From: an uncultured Ruminococcus sp.
GTDB lineage: Bacteria > Bacillota > Clostridia > Oscillospirales > Acutalibacteraceae
Length of the DNA: 48,352 nt
Reading direction: 5' to 3'
Assembly: GCA_902802985.1 (NCBI GenBank)
Contig: CADCOE010000029.1
Coordinates: forward strand, 1-48,352
The notes below the pieces were generated by a model. That model ran no database searches, had not been told where the DNA came from, and was given only the letters and a program-made list of their open reading frames with translations. The translations under genes were made by a program, and so were the position numbers. Shown one piece after another: positions 15,892 through 24,793 of this stretch. Numbering within the stretch: the stretch's first letter is position 1; each line of letters starts with the position of its first letter.

Positions 15892-16650
15892 ACGAAATTC
15901 ATTTCTTGGAACGTAAACGGACTTCGTGCCTGTATGCAAAAAGGCTTTCTTGATTTTGTGAAAGATGAAAATGCGGATTATGTCTGTATTCAAGAGACTA
16001 AAATGCAGGAAGGACAGGCAGAAGTGCCGCTGGACGGCTATCATCAGTATTTTAACAGTGCCGTCAGAAAGGGCTATTCGGGAACAGCAGTGTTTACGCC
16101 TCACATCCCCGAAAGCGTGACGGTCAACGGTATGAATATTGACGAACACGCTAGCGAGGGCAGAATGATAACCATAGACGGCGGTCATTTTTATCTGGTT
16201 AACGTGTATACACCGAATGCACAGGACGGATTAAAACGCATTGAGTACCGTATGAAGTGGGAAGACGATCTGAGAAAGTACCTTATCGAGCTGGATCGGA
16301 AAAAACCGGTCATTTACTGCGGTGATCTCAATGTTGCCCATCAGGAGATCGACTTGAAAAACCCCAAAACCAATCGTGGCAATGCCGGGTTCTCTGATGA
16401 GGAAAGAGGAAAAATGACCGAACTGCTTGGCAGCGGATTTGTGGACAGCTTCCGCTATCTTTATCCGGATGTTACAGGCAGATACAGTTGGTGGTCTTAC
16501 CGATTTAATGCACGTAAAAATAATGCAGGATGGCGTATCGACTATTTTATTGTATCTGACCGAATAAAAGATCAAATTACACGAGCGGATATTCTGTCCG
16601 AGGTATACGGCAGTGACCATTGTCCGGTCGTTTTGGAAATCGACATCTGA
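15892..16650 (+). CDS. exoA: Exodeoxyribonuclease III / AP endonuclease
   Basis: ExoIII-family enzymes cut DNA at abasic sites in base-excision repair. Starting where the family begins (KFISWNVNGLRA), the protein is about 252 residues, the normal length. It has the metal-binding QETK segment (VCIQETKMQ), GDLNVAH, and the C-terminal YGSDHCPV motif with the catalytic Asp-His. There is no ATG, GTG or TTG at the expected position. A good ribosome site, GAAGGGA (15876-15882), is followed 9 nt later by ACG AAA TTC. In-frame CTG (15883) and ATA (15886) are alternatives, as is the ATG at 15814, which gives a 26-residue extension but lies in the promoter. The start given is therefore a best guess. The gene leads into the ABC exporter genes 14 nt downstream. 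Confidence 0.85.
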   Translation, partial: TKFISWNVNGLRACMQKGFLDFVKDENADYVCIQETKMQEGQAEVPLDGYHQYFNSAVRKGYSGTAVFTPHIPESVTVNGMNIDEHASEGRMITIDGGHFYLVNVYTPNAQDGLKRIEYRMKWEDDLRKYLIELDRKKPVIYCGDLNVAHQEIDLKNPKTNRGNAGFSDEERGKMTELLGSGFVDSFRYLYPDVTGRYSWWSYRFNARKNNAGWRIDYFIVSDRIKDQITRADILSEVYGSDHCPVVLEIDI

Positions 16651-16664
16651 TGGGAGGGCAAATA

Positions 16665-17615
16665 ATGATTAAAGTAGAAAATCTGACAAAATATTACGGA
16701 AAACACAAGGCACTCGACAATGTCGGCTTTTCGCTTGAGGAAGGGGAAATTCTGGGATTTCTCGGACCCAACGGAGCGGGCAAATCCACTACAATGAATA
16801 TTATTACAGGCTATATCTCCAGTGACAGCGGCAATGTGCTGATTGACGGTATTGATATGCTGGAAAATCCCACACAGGCTAAGAAAAAAATAGGCTATCT
16901 TCCGGAAATACCACCGCTTTATAATGATATGACCACCGGAAAATATCTGGAATTTATGTTTGATTTAAAACGCGTTCGTCTGCCTAAAAAGGAACATATC
17001 GACGAAATATGCACTATGGTCAAGATCAGTGACGCCAAAGACAGAATTATCAAACACCTGTCAAAGGGTTACCGTCAAAGAATTGGTTTGGCACAAGCAT
17101 TGCTCGGAGATCCACCGCTGCTGATATTGGATGAACCTACCGCCGGTCTGGATCCTCAACAGATCATCGAAATGCGTAAGCTGATCCGTCAGCTTGGCAA
17201 AAAACATACAGTTATTCTGTCATCGCACGTTTTATCAGAGGTACAGTCGGTGTGTGACAAGATCATCGTTATCAATAACGGAAAAATTGTCGCTGATGAC
17301 TTTACCTCCAAACTGACCGCTTCGGGCAGGGATACCAAACGAATTCGACTTGTCGCAGAAGGAAGGGAAAAGGGAATATACGGCGTTCTCAAAAATATTG
17401 ATGGTGTTAGGGACGTTGTCAAAAATGGTGAAACGGAGCGTGGCTGTTATGAATTTGTGATAGAAAGCAATACGGATGTACGCCGTTCGGTATACAGAGC
17501 TCTTGTCAAAGCGGATTGCAGCATTCTGCTTATGTCACCGATGGAGCATTCTTTGGAAGAAACGTTCCTGGCTATTATCTCAGGCAAATTTAATGAAAAC
17601 GGAGGGAAATCCTGA
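16665..17615 (+). CDS. ABC transporter ATPase, GldA-like
   Basis: ATPase of an ABC-2 exporter of the gliding-type group. The 316-residue protein has Walker A GPNGAGKST (34-42), the YLPE segment typical of this group, signature LSKGYRQR, Walker B LLILDEPTAGLDP and H-loop SSHVLSE. A C-terminal domain of about 90 residues follows. The ATG at 16665 is preceded by GGGAGG (16652-16657); upstream in-frame starts lie inside exoA. Its stop overlaps the start of the permease gene by one base. Together with the next three genes it resembles the GldA-GldF-GldG plus DUF4340 systems common in gut Clostridia; substrate unknown. Confidence 0.9.
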   Translation: MIKVENLTKYYGKHKALDNVGFSLEEGEILGFLGPNGAGKSTTMNIITGYISSDSGNVLIDGIDMLENPTQAKKKIGYLPEIPPLYNDMTTGKYLEFMFDLKRVRLPKKEHIDEICTMVKISDAKDRIIKHLSKGYRQRIGLAQALLGDPPLLILDEPTAGLDPQQIIEMRKLIRQLGKKHTVILSSHVLSEVQSVCDKIIVINNGKIVADDFTSKLTASGRDTKRIRLVAEGREKGIYGVLKNIDGVRDVVKNGETERGCYEFVIESNTDVRRSVYRALVKADCSILLMSPMEHSLEETFLAIISGKFNENGGKS

Positions 17616-18319
17616 TGTCAGCAATATTGAAACGTGAACTTGCGTCTTATTTCAGTTCACCGGTAGGATATGTTGTTACGGCAGCATTTATGGTATTTAG
17701 CGGACTGTATTTTTATTTTTACTGTCTGTACAGCGGCACATCCAATATGTACAATGTATTTCAGCATATGTTTATAATTGTGTTGTTTATTATTCCGATT
17801 ATCACGATGCGTCTTTTTTCGGAAGACAAAAAATCGAAAACAGATCAGGCACTTTTAACTGCACCGGTCGGGATACCGTCAATCGTAGCGGCTAAGTATT
17901 TTTCGGCAATGGTGATGTTTTTGATTTGTCTGTCATCGTATATCATCGAGGGGATCGTACTTTCCTTTTTGGCACAACCTGACTGGAGCGTTATTCTTGG
18001 CAATATTTTTGGAATGATGCTGATGGGTTCTGCTTTTGTTGCGATCGGTGTTTTTATTTCCTCACTGACCGAAAGTGTCATTGTGGCAGCAATTTTTTCG
18101 TTTGTTGTCAATATTCTTATCAGTATGGCGGATATGGTATCATCCACGGTAAACTGGCAGTTTCTCAAAGATGTTATTTATTCTGTATCATTCTACTCTC
18201 GTTATGACAATCTTGCATTGGGTTTGATTTCTCTGAGCGATGTTGTATTCTTTTTATCTGTCACGTTCCTTTTCCTGTTCCTGACTGACAGGGTACTCGA
18301 ACGCAGAAGATGGGCATAA
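17615..18319 (+). CDS. ABC-2 permease, GldF-like
   Basis: The 234-residue protein has six hydrophobic helices and starts MSAILKRELASYFSSPVGYV, a signature of GldF-type ABC-2 permeases (ERxLxxYFxSPxxYV). The segment MRLFSEDKKSKTDQALLTAP after helix 2 is the coupling region facing the ATPase. It overlaps the ATPase gene (TGATG) and is followed 13 nt later by the GldG-like gene. It is the membrane half of the exporter and probably acts as a dimer or with the next protein. Confidence 0.88.
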   Translation: MSAILKRELASYFSSPVGYVVTAAFMVFSGLYFYFYCLYSGTSNMYNVFQHMFIIVLFIIPIITMRLFSEDKKSKTDQALLTAPVGIPSIVAAKYFSAMVMFLICLSSYIIEGIVLSFLAQPDWSVILGNIFGMMLMGSAFVAIGVFISSLTESVIVAAIFSFVVNILISMADMVSSTVNWQFLKDVIYSVSFYSRYDNLALGLISLSDVVFFLSVTFLFLFLTDRVLERRRWA

Positions 18320-18332
18320 GGAGGTGGCTGTT

Positions 18333-19979
18333 ATGAACGAAAAAAATATGGATTCCAACAACAATGAAGAACTTGAAAACGAAGAACTTGAAAATTCATT
18401 AAAAACAGAAGAAGCAGCCGAAGAGGTAGCCTCTTTGCAAGAAACTGCCGATGCTGTTTCCGGTTCCGAGGAAGGAACGGAACAAAAAGCTGAAGCACAG
18501 CCGAAGCAGAAAGTACCAAAGAAGGCGAAAAAAAAGACGGCATCAAAACCGCTTTCCCGAAAGGTCAAGAGGCGTATGGTGTCAACGGTCATTTCTGTAC
18601 TGATGATTGCGGCAGTGGTGATCGTCAATATTATTGCAGGGGTATTGACCTCTAAGTATACGGCGATGACAACAGATATTACTTCGCTGAGAAGTTTTGA
18701 TATGTCTGATCAATCCCAAAAAATTGCTTCAGATATTAAGAAGAAGGTCAAAATAACCTTTCTGACCGAAAAATCAACTTATGAAGCGATCGATACTTAT
18801 TGTAAACAGACGTCAGTATTTGCTGCACAGCTTTCACAGACATCCGAAGGGATGATCAGTGTTGAGTATATCGACCTTATCAAAAATCCGACCTTTACGG
18901 ATAAATATGCGGATGAAAACCTCAGTACCACAGATGTTATTGTCAGCTGCGGCAAAAAGTATAAAGTTCTTACCAAGAATGATTTGTTCAACTTTGCTCA
19001 GTATTCCGAACAATATCAGTATATTGAGTCGTCAAAGTCTGAACAGGCAATCGACAATGCGATTATGACAGTGACCAGCGACGTTTCCACCAAAGTTGCA
19101 CTGGTGATTGATAATGCGGGTGATGACTATTCCTATCTGGAAAGTACCTTAATTTCCAATAATTATGAGGTGAAAGAAGTATCGTTGGAAAAAGATCAGA
19201 TCTCAACGGATTTTGAAACAGTGATCGTCTATACCCCCTCAAAAGATTTTACTGCCGATGCGGTTAAAAAGCTGGAAAACTATCTGGTGAATAATGATAA
19301 ATACGGTAAAAACCTTATCTATATCCCTTATGAAAGACATACCGATACCCCCAATTTCGATGCCTTGATCGATCGTTTTGGTATGGCTGTCAAGGATGGA
19401 CTTGCCTTTGATATGGATACCAACAGACTGATGGGCAGCAGTTATTATGATGCTATTGCCTGCACCTATGTCAGTGATCAGTACTATATGGATCATATTG
19501 ATGAAAATTCCCCTGTATTGGTTGGATTGGCTCGTCCTGTTGAAGTTACTGATGACAGAGTAGCGGCGCCATTGTTGGTGCTTTCCAGTGCAGGCTCGGG
19601 CTGGTGTCCGTTTGATGCACAGGATGGTAAATGGTCAATGACAGAAGCTGTGACAGGCAAAGAATGTGTTATGGCACAGGGTATGCTCGGTAACGATAAC
19701 GGTACTTCTACAGTAGTTGTGGCAGGTTCGGCTTATATGTTTACACAGTCGTATCTGAGTTCGGATTTCAGTAACAGTACCTATATTTTCAATATGCTTG
19801 CGGATTTAAACCATCGTGATACCAGTGTGGTCACAGTAAAAGAAAAGGTGATCAGCGATTATGACCTTACCCTCAGTCAGAATACCGCTGCCATATTGGG
19901 TGTAGCACTGTATGGAGTTATTCCGCTGTTTATTCTTGGTGCGGGTCTTATTGTTTACTGGGTACGCAGATATAAATAA
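18333..19979 (+). CDS. GldG-like ABC transport auxiliary protein
   Basis: The 548-residue protein begins with an acidic, Glu/Asn/Ala-rich cytoplasmic tail (about 60 residues), a basic patch, and a membrane helix (about residues 87-108). A large extracytoplasmic domain of the ABC_transp_aux/GldG type follows, and a second membrane helix lies near the C-terminus (about 520-543) ending WVRRYK. The extracytoplasmic part includes SDQSQKIASDIKKKVKITFL, typical of GldG. ATG 18333 is chosen because AAGGAGG (18318-18324) lies 8 nt before it; the in-frame GTG at 18324 overlaps that site. The acidic tail is longer than I would expect for the family. Confidence 0.82.
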   Translation: MNEKNMDSNNNEELENEELENSLKTEEAAEEVASLQETADAVSGSEEGTEQKAEAQPKQKVPKKAKKKTASKPLSRKVKRRMVSTVISVLMIAAVVIVNIIAGVLTSKYTAMTTDITSLRSFDMSDQSQKIASDIKKKVKITFLTEKSTYEAIDTYCKQTSVFAAQLSQTSEGMISVEYIDLIKNPTFTDKYADENLSTTDVIVSCGKKYKVLTKNDLFNFAQYSEQYQYIESSKSEQAIDNAIMTVTSDVSTKVALVIDNAGDDYSYLESTLISNNYEVKEVSLEKDQISTDFETVIVYTPSKDFTADAVKKLENYLVNNDKYGKNLIYIPYERHTDTPNFDALIDRFGMAVKDGLAFDMDTNRLMGSSYYDAIACTYVSDQYYMDHIDENSPVLVGLARPVEVTDDRVAAPLLVLSSAGSGWCPFDAQDGKWSMTEAVTGKECVMAQGMLGNDNGTSTVVVAGSAYMFTQSYLSSDFSNSTYIFNMLADLNHRDTSVVTVKEKVISDYDLTLSQNTAAILGVALYGVIPLFILGAGLIVYWVRRYK

Positions 19980-19993
19980 CGGAGGCTTTTGCA

Positions 19994-21607
19994 GTGAAAA
20001 AAAATACAAAAATAATGATTGCTTGTGTTTCCTGTGTCGCTGTTCTGGCAGCAGGGATGGCGGTCGTACTGAATTTGCCGTCAGAAAACCCGGAAACCAA
20101 AGAAGCCAGTACAGGTGAGTCTATCCTGCTGTTTGACAAAACCGATTTGGATGTGGAAGAGATCACAGTCAAAAACAGCAGCGGTCAATATGAACTTTTG
20201 GGATACAGCTATCGGGATGAGGATGACTTGAATTCGTCGTCAGCCTCGAAGGAGTCCGTGTCAAAAGCCGAAAATTCCGACTCGTCCTCTTCGGCAGCGG
20301 AAAGTTCGGAAAAGAAAAACGAGCGTTCGGATGGGGATGAGCTGAAAATAATTTATACTATGCAGGATCACGAAAGCGAAATGCTGTCCAAATCTCTTAC
20401 GGATATGCTTGTCAATCAGTGCAGTTATATGGCAGCTACTCAAATTGTAGATAAATCGGGCAAACGATATGCCGAATACGGATTGGACTCACCGCAGGCC
20501 ACCGTTTCGGTCGTTTACAGCGATAACTCAAAAGTAAAGATGGAACTGGGGAAGGATGCTCCTGATCAAAAGGGTGTGTATCTGAAAATGGATGGCGATA
20601 AGTACGTATATCTTGTGCAGTCCAGTATGGTCGATACTTTCTTTTATGAAAAAATGCAAATGTTTGACCGTACTGTTTCGGTGAAATATAACAGTGATTA
20701 TACAATTTCTACCGTGGCGGTGTCGGGAGAACGTTTTAAGGAGGAGATAGCTATTACCTCCGAAGAAAATAAAATGAATTTTTGTCCCTATATTATGACA
20801 AAACCACGCCGGGAGCTTTGCGATGACAGCTTTGTGCAGAGTTTTGGCGAGAGTGTGTACGGTATCGAAGGAACAAAGGTCATTGCGGTGGAAGTGAAGG
20901 AAAGTGATCTGAACAAATACGGACTGGACAAGCCATATATGAAAGTGAACGTTACGGCAAGTGATGATTCCTTTGTGGGTGTGCTGGTATCAAAAAAAGA
21001 TGCTGACGGCAACTGTTACATTATGGAACAGGGCGGTACAAAGGTTTATCAAATGGCTGCGGAGGATCTTTTATGGTATGATGCCCAATACGATGATTTC
21101 ATCAAACAAGAAATTGTCAATCCGTATCAGCCTAATCTGAAATCCATTGATATTTCTTATAAGGGGAAAGATTACCATTACGACTACAAAAGAGAAACTG
21201 TTATCAATAAGAAATATGAGGAAACCACCAAAACAGATATTTTCTATCAAGGGGCACGAATTAATGCTCAGAATGTATCACTGTTTAATAATAATGTTTC
21301 CGGTATTCTCAGAAATTTGTCAGCCCCCAAGACACTTGACGGATGCAAGGAATTATTCCGTATTCAATACACTTATGATGTGGAAACAAAAGACAATAGT
21401 GATACCTTGATCCTTTATACCACCTCTGATGATCAGTGTGTAGCGGTATTGAATGGTAATATTGAAGCTTATACCAACAAAGAATATGTACAGGAACTCT
21501 TAAAGCAGGTTGCCTTGATACCCACTAAGGATGATTTAACGGTATTGTATGATAATGCCGCCAACAATGAGTATACCGAAACCTCGGAGTCGGAGAGTGA
21601 CACCTAA
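19994..21607 (+). CDS. DUF4340 domain protein
   Basis: The 537-residue protein has an N-terminal membrane anchor (about residues 7-27) and an extracytoplasmic region that starts with an Ile-rich beta segment (DVEEITVKNSSGQYEL), typical of DUF4340. A Ser/Glu-rich insertion follows (about residues 77-115), then two more repeat-like DUF4340 portions (YGLDSPQATVSVVY and YGLDKPYMKVNV). DUF4340 proteins accompany GldG-type exporters and are thought to be extracytoplasmic partners. It starts at GTG (19994) with GGAGG at 19981-19985. It lies 14 nt after the GldG-like gene and abuts the GtrA gene. Confidence 0.82.
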   Translation: MKKNTKIMIACVSCVAVLAAGMAVVLNLPSENPETKEASTGESILLFDKTDLDVEEITVKNSSGQYELLGYSYRDEDDLNSSSASKESVSKAENSDSSSSAAESSEKKNERSDGDELKIIYTMQDHESEMLSKSLTDMLVNQCSYMAATQIVDKSGKRYAEYGLDSPQATVSVVYSDNSKVKMELGKDAPDQKGVYLKMDGDKYVYLVQSSMVDTFFYEKMQMFDRTVSVKYNSDYTISTVAVSGERFKEEIAITSEENKMNFCPYIMTKPRRELCDDSFVQSFGESVYGIEGTKVIAVEVKESDLNKYGLDKPYMKVNVTASDDSFVGVLVSKKDADGNCYIMEQGGTKVYQMAAEDLLWYDAQYDDFIKQEIVNPYQPNLKSIDISYKGKDYHYDYKRETVINKKYEETTKTDIFYQGARINAQNVSLFNNNVSGILRNLSAPKTLDGCKELFRIQYTYDVETKDNSDTLILYTTSDDQCVAVLNGNIEAYTNKEYVQELLKQVALIPTKDDLTVLYDNAANNEYTETSESESDT

Positions 21608-22024
21608 ATGGAAACGATCAAAAAATTATATGCCAAATATAAAGAAGCCATTTTGTATATTATTTTTGGCATTCTGACGACACTTGTCAATTTTATCATC
21701 TACACGGTATTGATATTTGTGGGGATCGACACCTACATTGCTAATATCATTGCATGGGTAGGAGCGGTCTTGTTTGCCTATCTGACCAACCGAAGTATTG
21801 TATTCAACTCATCAGCGAAAAAGAAAGCAGAGCTTTTCAAGGAGATTATTGCCTTTTATGGAGCAAGAATATTCTCTTTGATTGTCGAAATGATCATTTT
21901 GTATGTATGTATTGATCTGATAGGAATGGATCAGTTTATCCCGAAGCTGGCAGCACAGGTGATCGTTATTATCTTGAACTACATACTGAGTAAGTTTATG
22001 GTTTTCAGAAATAAAAAGAAATAA
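21608..22024 (+). CDS. GtrA-family membrane protein
   Basis: GtrA-like proteins are four-helix membrane proteins implicated in flipping polyprenyl-phosphate-linked sugars. This 138-residue protein has four hydrophobic helices, the early FGILTTLVNFIIY segment, the YLTNRSIVF motif between helices 2 and 3 (usually YxxNRxxVF), and an ending NYILSKFMVFRNKKK. All are family hallmarks. The ATG follows the stop of the DUF4340 gene with no gap, so it is co-translated with the exporter genes. It may link the exporter to a cell-envelope glycan, but this is inference from position. Confidence 0.85.
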   Translation: METIKKLYAKYKEAILYIIFGILTTLVNFIIYTVLIFVGIDTYIANIIAWVGAVLFAYLTNRSIVFNSSAKKKAELFKEIIAFYGARIFSLIVEMIILYVCIDLIGMDQFIPKLAAQVIVIILNYILSKFMVFRNKKK

Positions 22025-22040
22025 AAGGTATTGTTGGTCT

Positions 22041-22101
22041 GACCCGATCTCCATTCGTTAGTACGATAACCTGACGGATGAAGGTCGGGTCTTAGTTTTT
22101 G
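22041..22101 (+). terminator. Intrinsic terminator after the exporter/GtrA operon
   Basis: GACCCGA (22041-22047) pairs with TCGGGTC (22085-22091), and an inner 10-bp stem CATTCGTTAG with CTGACGGATG (two G-U pairs) lies within. A T-rich tail follows to 22101. Confidence 0.8.
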
Positions 22102-22132
22102 TGTTGCGATGGATATTCATTCCGTTATCCAT

Positions 22133-22174
22133 AAAAAAGCCCTGGCAGCAAGTGGATCATCACTTGTGCAGGGC
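22133..22174 (-). terminator. Intrinsic terminator of the CNNM/CorC gene
   Basis: On the minus strand GCCCTG-CA-CAAGTG pairs with CACTTG-TG-CAGGGC (one interruption) around a short loop, followed by six T residues (22138-22133). It lies about 20 nt after the stop of the minus-strand gene. Confidence 0.88.
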
Positions 22175-22194
22175 AGATAGAGTGTATCCCAGAG

Positions 22195-23562
22195 TTAAGC
22201 GTGGCGTTTTACAACGAGAATTTGGGAGATACGGCGATTTTCAACTTCGAGAACAGTAAAGCGTGTTCCGTTGATCATAATAGAAGGATGCTCTCCGCTT
22301 TTGGGGATGTGCCCCATTCGATCCAGCATAACACCAGCGATGGTGTCATTGTCCTCATCGTCAAAATTGATGCCTGTCAGATGGCTGATCTCGTCCAGGG
22401 AGGTGGCGCCGTCAACAGAAAAGCTGGTTTCACTGACACGTTTGATTTCTTCATCTTCGTTGTCATATTCATCCTGAATACTGCCGACAATAGACTCGAT
22501 CAGGTCTTCCATTGTGATAATTCCGCCTGTACCGCCGAACTCGTCCACCACGATCGCAATTTGTGTTTTATGTGCGGTCATATATTCAAACATTTCGCTG
22601 CATCGTTTAGACTCGGGGACAAATATCGCTTCACGGATCATATTTTTTCCGATGATGTCGGTAGGCATATTGGTTTTGACAAAACGAAGCAGGTCTTTGA
22701 CATAGATCATTCCGATGATATTGTCAATATCTTCGTGATAAACAGGAATTCTTGAACGTCCGCTTTGAATGGCGGTTTCGGCAAGGTCAACAATTTTGAT
22801 ATTGTCCTTGACAGCAACAACATCTTTGCGGTGGGTCATAATTTCGCCTACCGTGGTATCATCAAAATCGAAAACATTTTCGATCATATTTTTAGTGTTG
22901 CCTTCAATCAAGCCGTCCTCTTCGCCTTCGTCCACCATCATCAAAATTTTTTCTTCGGTGATATGTCCGGTATTTTTTTTAGCACTGTGACCAAACAAGA
23001 TGAGGATGAGATTGGTCAAAGCTGTACACACTATCACAAAGGGATAGATGAGTTTACACAACACAATAAACATTTCAGAGCATCGGATAAGCCATTTTTC
23101 GGGGTTTTCTAATGCTATTCTGCGTGGAATGAGCTGACCGAAAGCAATAATGACAATGGATACGATGATAAATATCAAAATAACCGCCAAGACAGAAGAA
23201 ATGACATTATCAGTGATGGCTAATGTCAAGAGAGAACGTATGGGTACAGTGTATGTAAGCTCTGATAAAGTGACAAGGGCAACGGCATTCACAGAAAAAC
23301 CGGTTTGTGCCGAATAAAAATATTGGGTGGGATCCGCTTTGATTTTGACGGCGAGATCAGCATTTTTTGTTTTATTTTCATTCCACTGTTTCAGTATACT
23401 GACAGCAGAACTGCCGACAGCACATTCACAAAGTGAAAAAAAGAAACATAAAAATATCAGAATGATCATTGCTGCTGTGGCAATTATCATTCCGTAAGAT
23501 GATGAAATGATAGGATTAGGGTCTGTCAAGATACTGACATGCCCGGCGGAGTCGCCTGACAT
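22195..23562 (-). CDS. CNNM/CorC-HlyC family membrane protein (hemolysin-like)
   Basis: The family is linked to Mg2+/Co2+ efflux or ion homeostasis; hemolysin is a historical name. The 455-residue protein has an N-terminal DUF21/CNNM membrane domain with about four helices (residues 20-200) containing the FGQLIPRRIA segment. A cytoplasmic CBS-domain pair follows (IMTHRKDVVAV, then SRIPVYHEDIDNIIGMIYVKDL and VDEFGGTGGIITMEDLIE), then a C-terminal CorC/HlyC domain. ATG 23562 is chosen with AGAGGTG at 9 nt; a GTG at 23574 overlaps that site. The family consensus P in the QL(I/V)PKxxA motif is kept, with R for K. It is a one-gene unit with its own promoter and terminator. Confidence 0.92.
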   Translation of the reverse strand: MSGDSAGHVSILTDPNPIISSSYGMIIATAAMIILIFLCFFFSLCECAVGSSAVSILKQWNENKTKNADLAVKIKADPTQYFYSAQTGFSVNAVALVTLSELTYTVPIRSLLTLAITDNVISSVLAVILIFIIVSIVIIAFGQLIPRRIALENPEKWLIRCSEMFIVLCKLIYPFVIVCTALTNLILILFGHSAKKNTGHITEEKILMMVDEGEEDGLIEGNTKNMIENVFDFDDTTVGEIMTHRKDVVAVKDNIKIVDLAETAIQSGRSRIPVYHEDIDNIIGMIYVKDLLRFVKTNMPTDIIGKNMIREAIFVPESKRCSEMFEYMTAHKTQIAIVVDEFGGTGGIITMEDLIESIVGSIQDEYDNEDEEIKRVSETSFSVDGATSLDEISHLTGINFDDEDNDTIAGVMLDRMGHIPKSGEHPSIMINGTRFTVLEVENRRISQILVVKRHA

Positions 23563-23599
23563 AAATAATAACACCTCTCAGTCATTGAATTATACATCA

Positions 23600-23628
23600 A
23601 TAATAAGTGAAAAGTACGTAGATGTCAA
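23600..23628 (-). promoter_or_regulatory. Predicted promoter of the CNNM/CorC gene
   Basis: Minus strand: TTGACA (23628-23623), 17-nt spacer, TATTAT (23605-23600), about 37 nt upstream of the start codon. The rest of 23629-23790 is AT-rich; I found no convincing promoter there for the M14 gene. Confidence 0.75.
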
Positions 23629-23805
23629 CTAAAAAACGGTGTTCGAATACATTATTATCAACTATGCAGTGAGAGAATGTCGAAAACAAGAAAATTTGTA
23701 TGGATTTTTCGGACTAAGGTATCAAAATGTAACCAATAATATGACATAAAAATTAAAATAAAAAGTATATATTATGTGTATCAAAACAAACGGGGGAAAC
23801 AAACA

Positions 23806-24711
23806 ATGTTGGATACGAATTTATTATGTAAAAAAGCCGACCGTTCAACCAGAGAATTATTGATCGGCAATTTATTACTGGATTATGCTTTTTTGTCACG
23901 TGATACCATAGGGGAAACCCGCTGTTCCAGACCAATAGATCTGTTATGTATCGGAAATCGACAAAAACAAGTCCTTTTTACTGCCGCTTATCACGGTATG
24001 GAGTGGATCACTTCTTTGCTGCTGCTGCGGTTTGTGGATGAAATGTGTTTCAGTGTGATGACAGGAAAAAGTATGTGTGGCGTACGTATCGGCAGTATTC
24101 TCAATCGCAGAGGATTAGCGATCATTCCCTGCGTTAATCCTGATGGGGTGGAAATACAGATCCACGGTGCCAAAAGTGCAGGCGGTTATGAAGAACTGGT
24201 GCAGAAAGTCAGTAAAGGAAATACCTCCTTATGGCAGTCCAATGCAGCAGGAGTGGATATTAACCATAATTTTTCCGCTAACTGGGAAAACCTCAGAAAA
24301 ATGGAAATAGAAAACGGTATTATATCGGCGTCGTCGACACGTTACGGGGGAGAATTTCCCGAAAGTGAACCCGAAAGCCGTACAGTTGCTTCGTACTGTC
24401 GTACAGGAAATATCACTCACGCACTGGCTTTTCACAGTCAGGGAGAAGAAATCTATTGGAATTTCGGTGATTACAACGACATTGAAGCACATAAAATGGC
24501 AAAAATTATGGCATATTCCAGCGGATATAAAATTGGTGAGCCGACAGGATTGGCAAGCGGAGGCGGTTTCAAAGACTGGTTTGTACAAAAATTTAAACGT
24601 CCTGCCTTTACGGTAGAGGTGGGCAAGGGAAAAAATCCTTTACCCATCAATGATTTTGAACCGATCTATCAGAAAATCAAAGAAATGCTGGTATTGGCAA
24701 CGGTTTTGTAA
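23806..24711 (+). CDS. M14-family zinc peptidase, cytoplasmic
   Basis: The protein resembles M14 zinc carboxypeptidases and gamma-D-glutamyl-meso-DAP peptidases that process peptidoglycan peptides. The 301-residue product shows the zinc site H63-G-M-E66 and H210 (in FHSQGEE), the NPDGVE loop, and the catalytic glutamate E271 (TVEVGKG). The usual N-R motif that binds a substrate C-terminus reads N153-H154 in VDINHNF. There is no signal peptide, so it acts inside the cell, perhaps in muropeptide recycling. The ATG at 23806 follows GGGGGAA; an in-frame GTG at 23776 lacks such a site. Two lipoprotein genes follow from a separate promoter. Confidence 0.82.
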   Translation: MLDTNLLCKKADRSTRELLIGNLLLDYAFLSRDTIGETRCSRPIDLLCIGNRQKQVLFTAAYHGMEWITSLLLLRFVDEMCFSVMTGKSMCGVRIGSILNRRGLAIIPCVNPDGVEIQIHGAKSAGGYEELVQKVSKGNTSLWQSNAAGVDINHNFSANWENLRKMEIENGIISASSTRYGGEFPESEPESRTVASYCRTGNITHALAFHSQGEEIYWNFGDYNDIEAHKMAKIMAYSSGYKIGEPTGLASGGGFKDWFVQKFKRPAFTVEVGKGKNPLPINDFEPIYQKIKEMLVLATVL

Positions 24712-24718
24712 TTGGATA

Positions 24719-24747
24719 TTGACAAAAAACGAAATATTTGTTATTAT
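24719..24747 (+). promoter_or_regulatory. Predicted promoter for the lipoprotein pair
   Basis: TTGACA (24719-24724), 17-nt spacer, TATTAT (24742-24747). It begins just after the M14 stop codon and 47 nt before the first lipoprotein gene. Confidence 0.8.
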
Positions 24748-24793
24748 GAGCAGTAACAAATTAGGCGAGGCGTCGCAAAGGAGAGAAGTGTCA

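Noticed and set aside
22025..22194. A small gene between GtrA and the CNNM/CorC gene
   Set aside because: The gap is filled by two opposing terminators and has no coding frame with a ribosome site.
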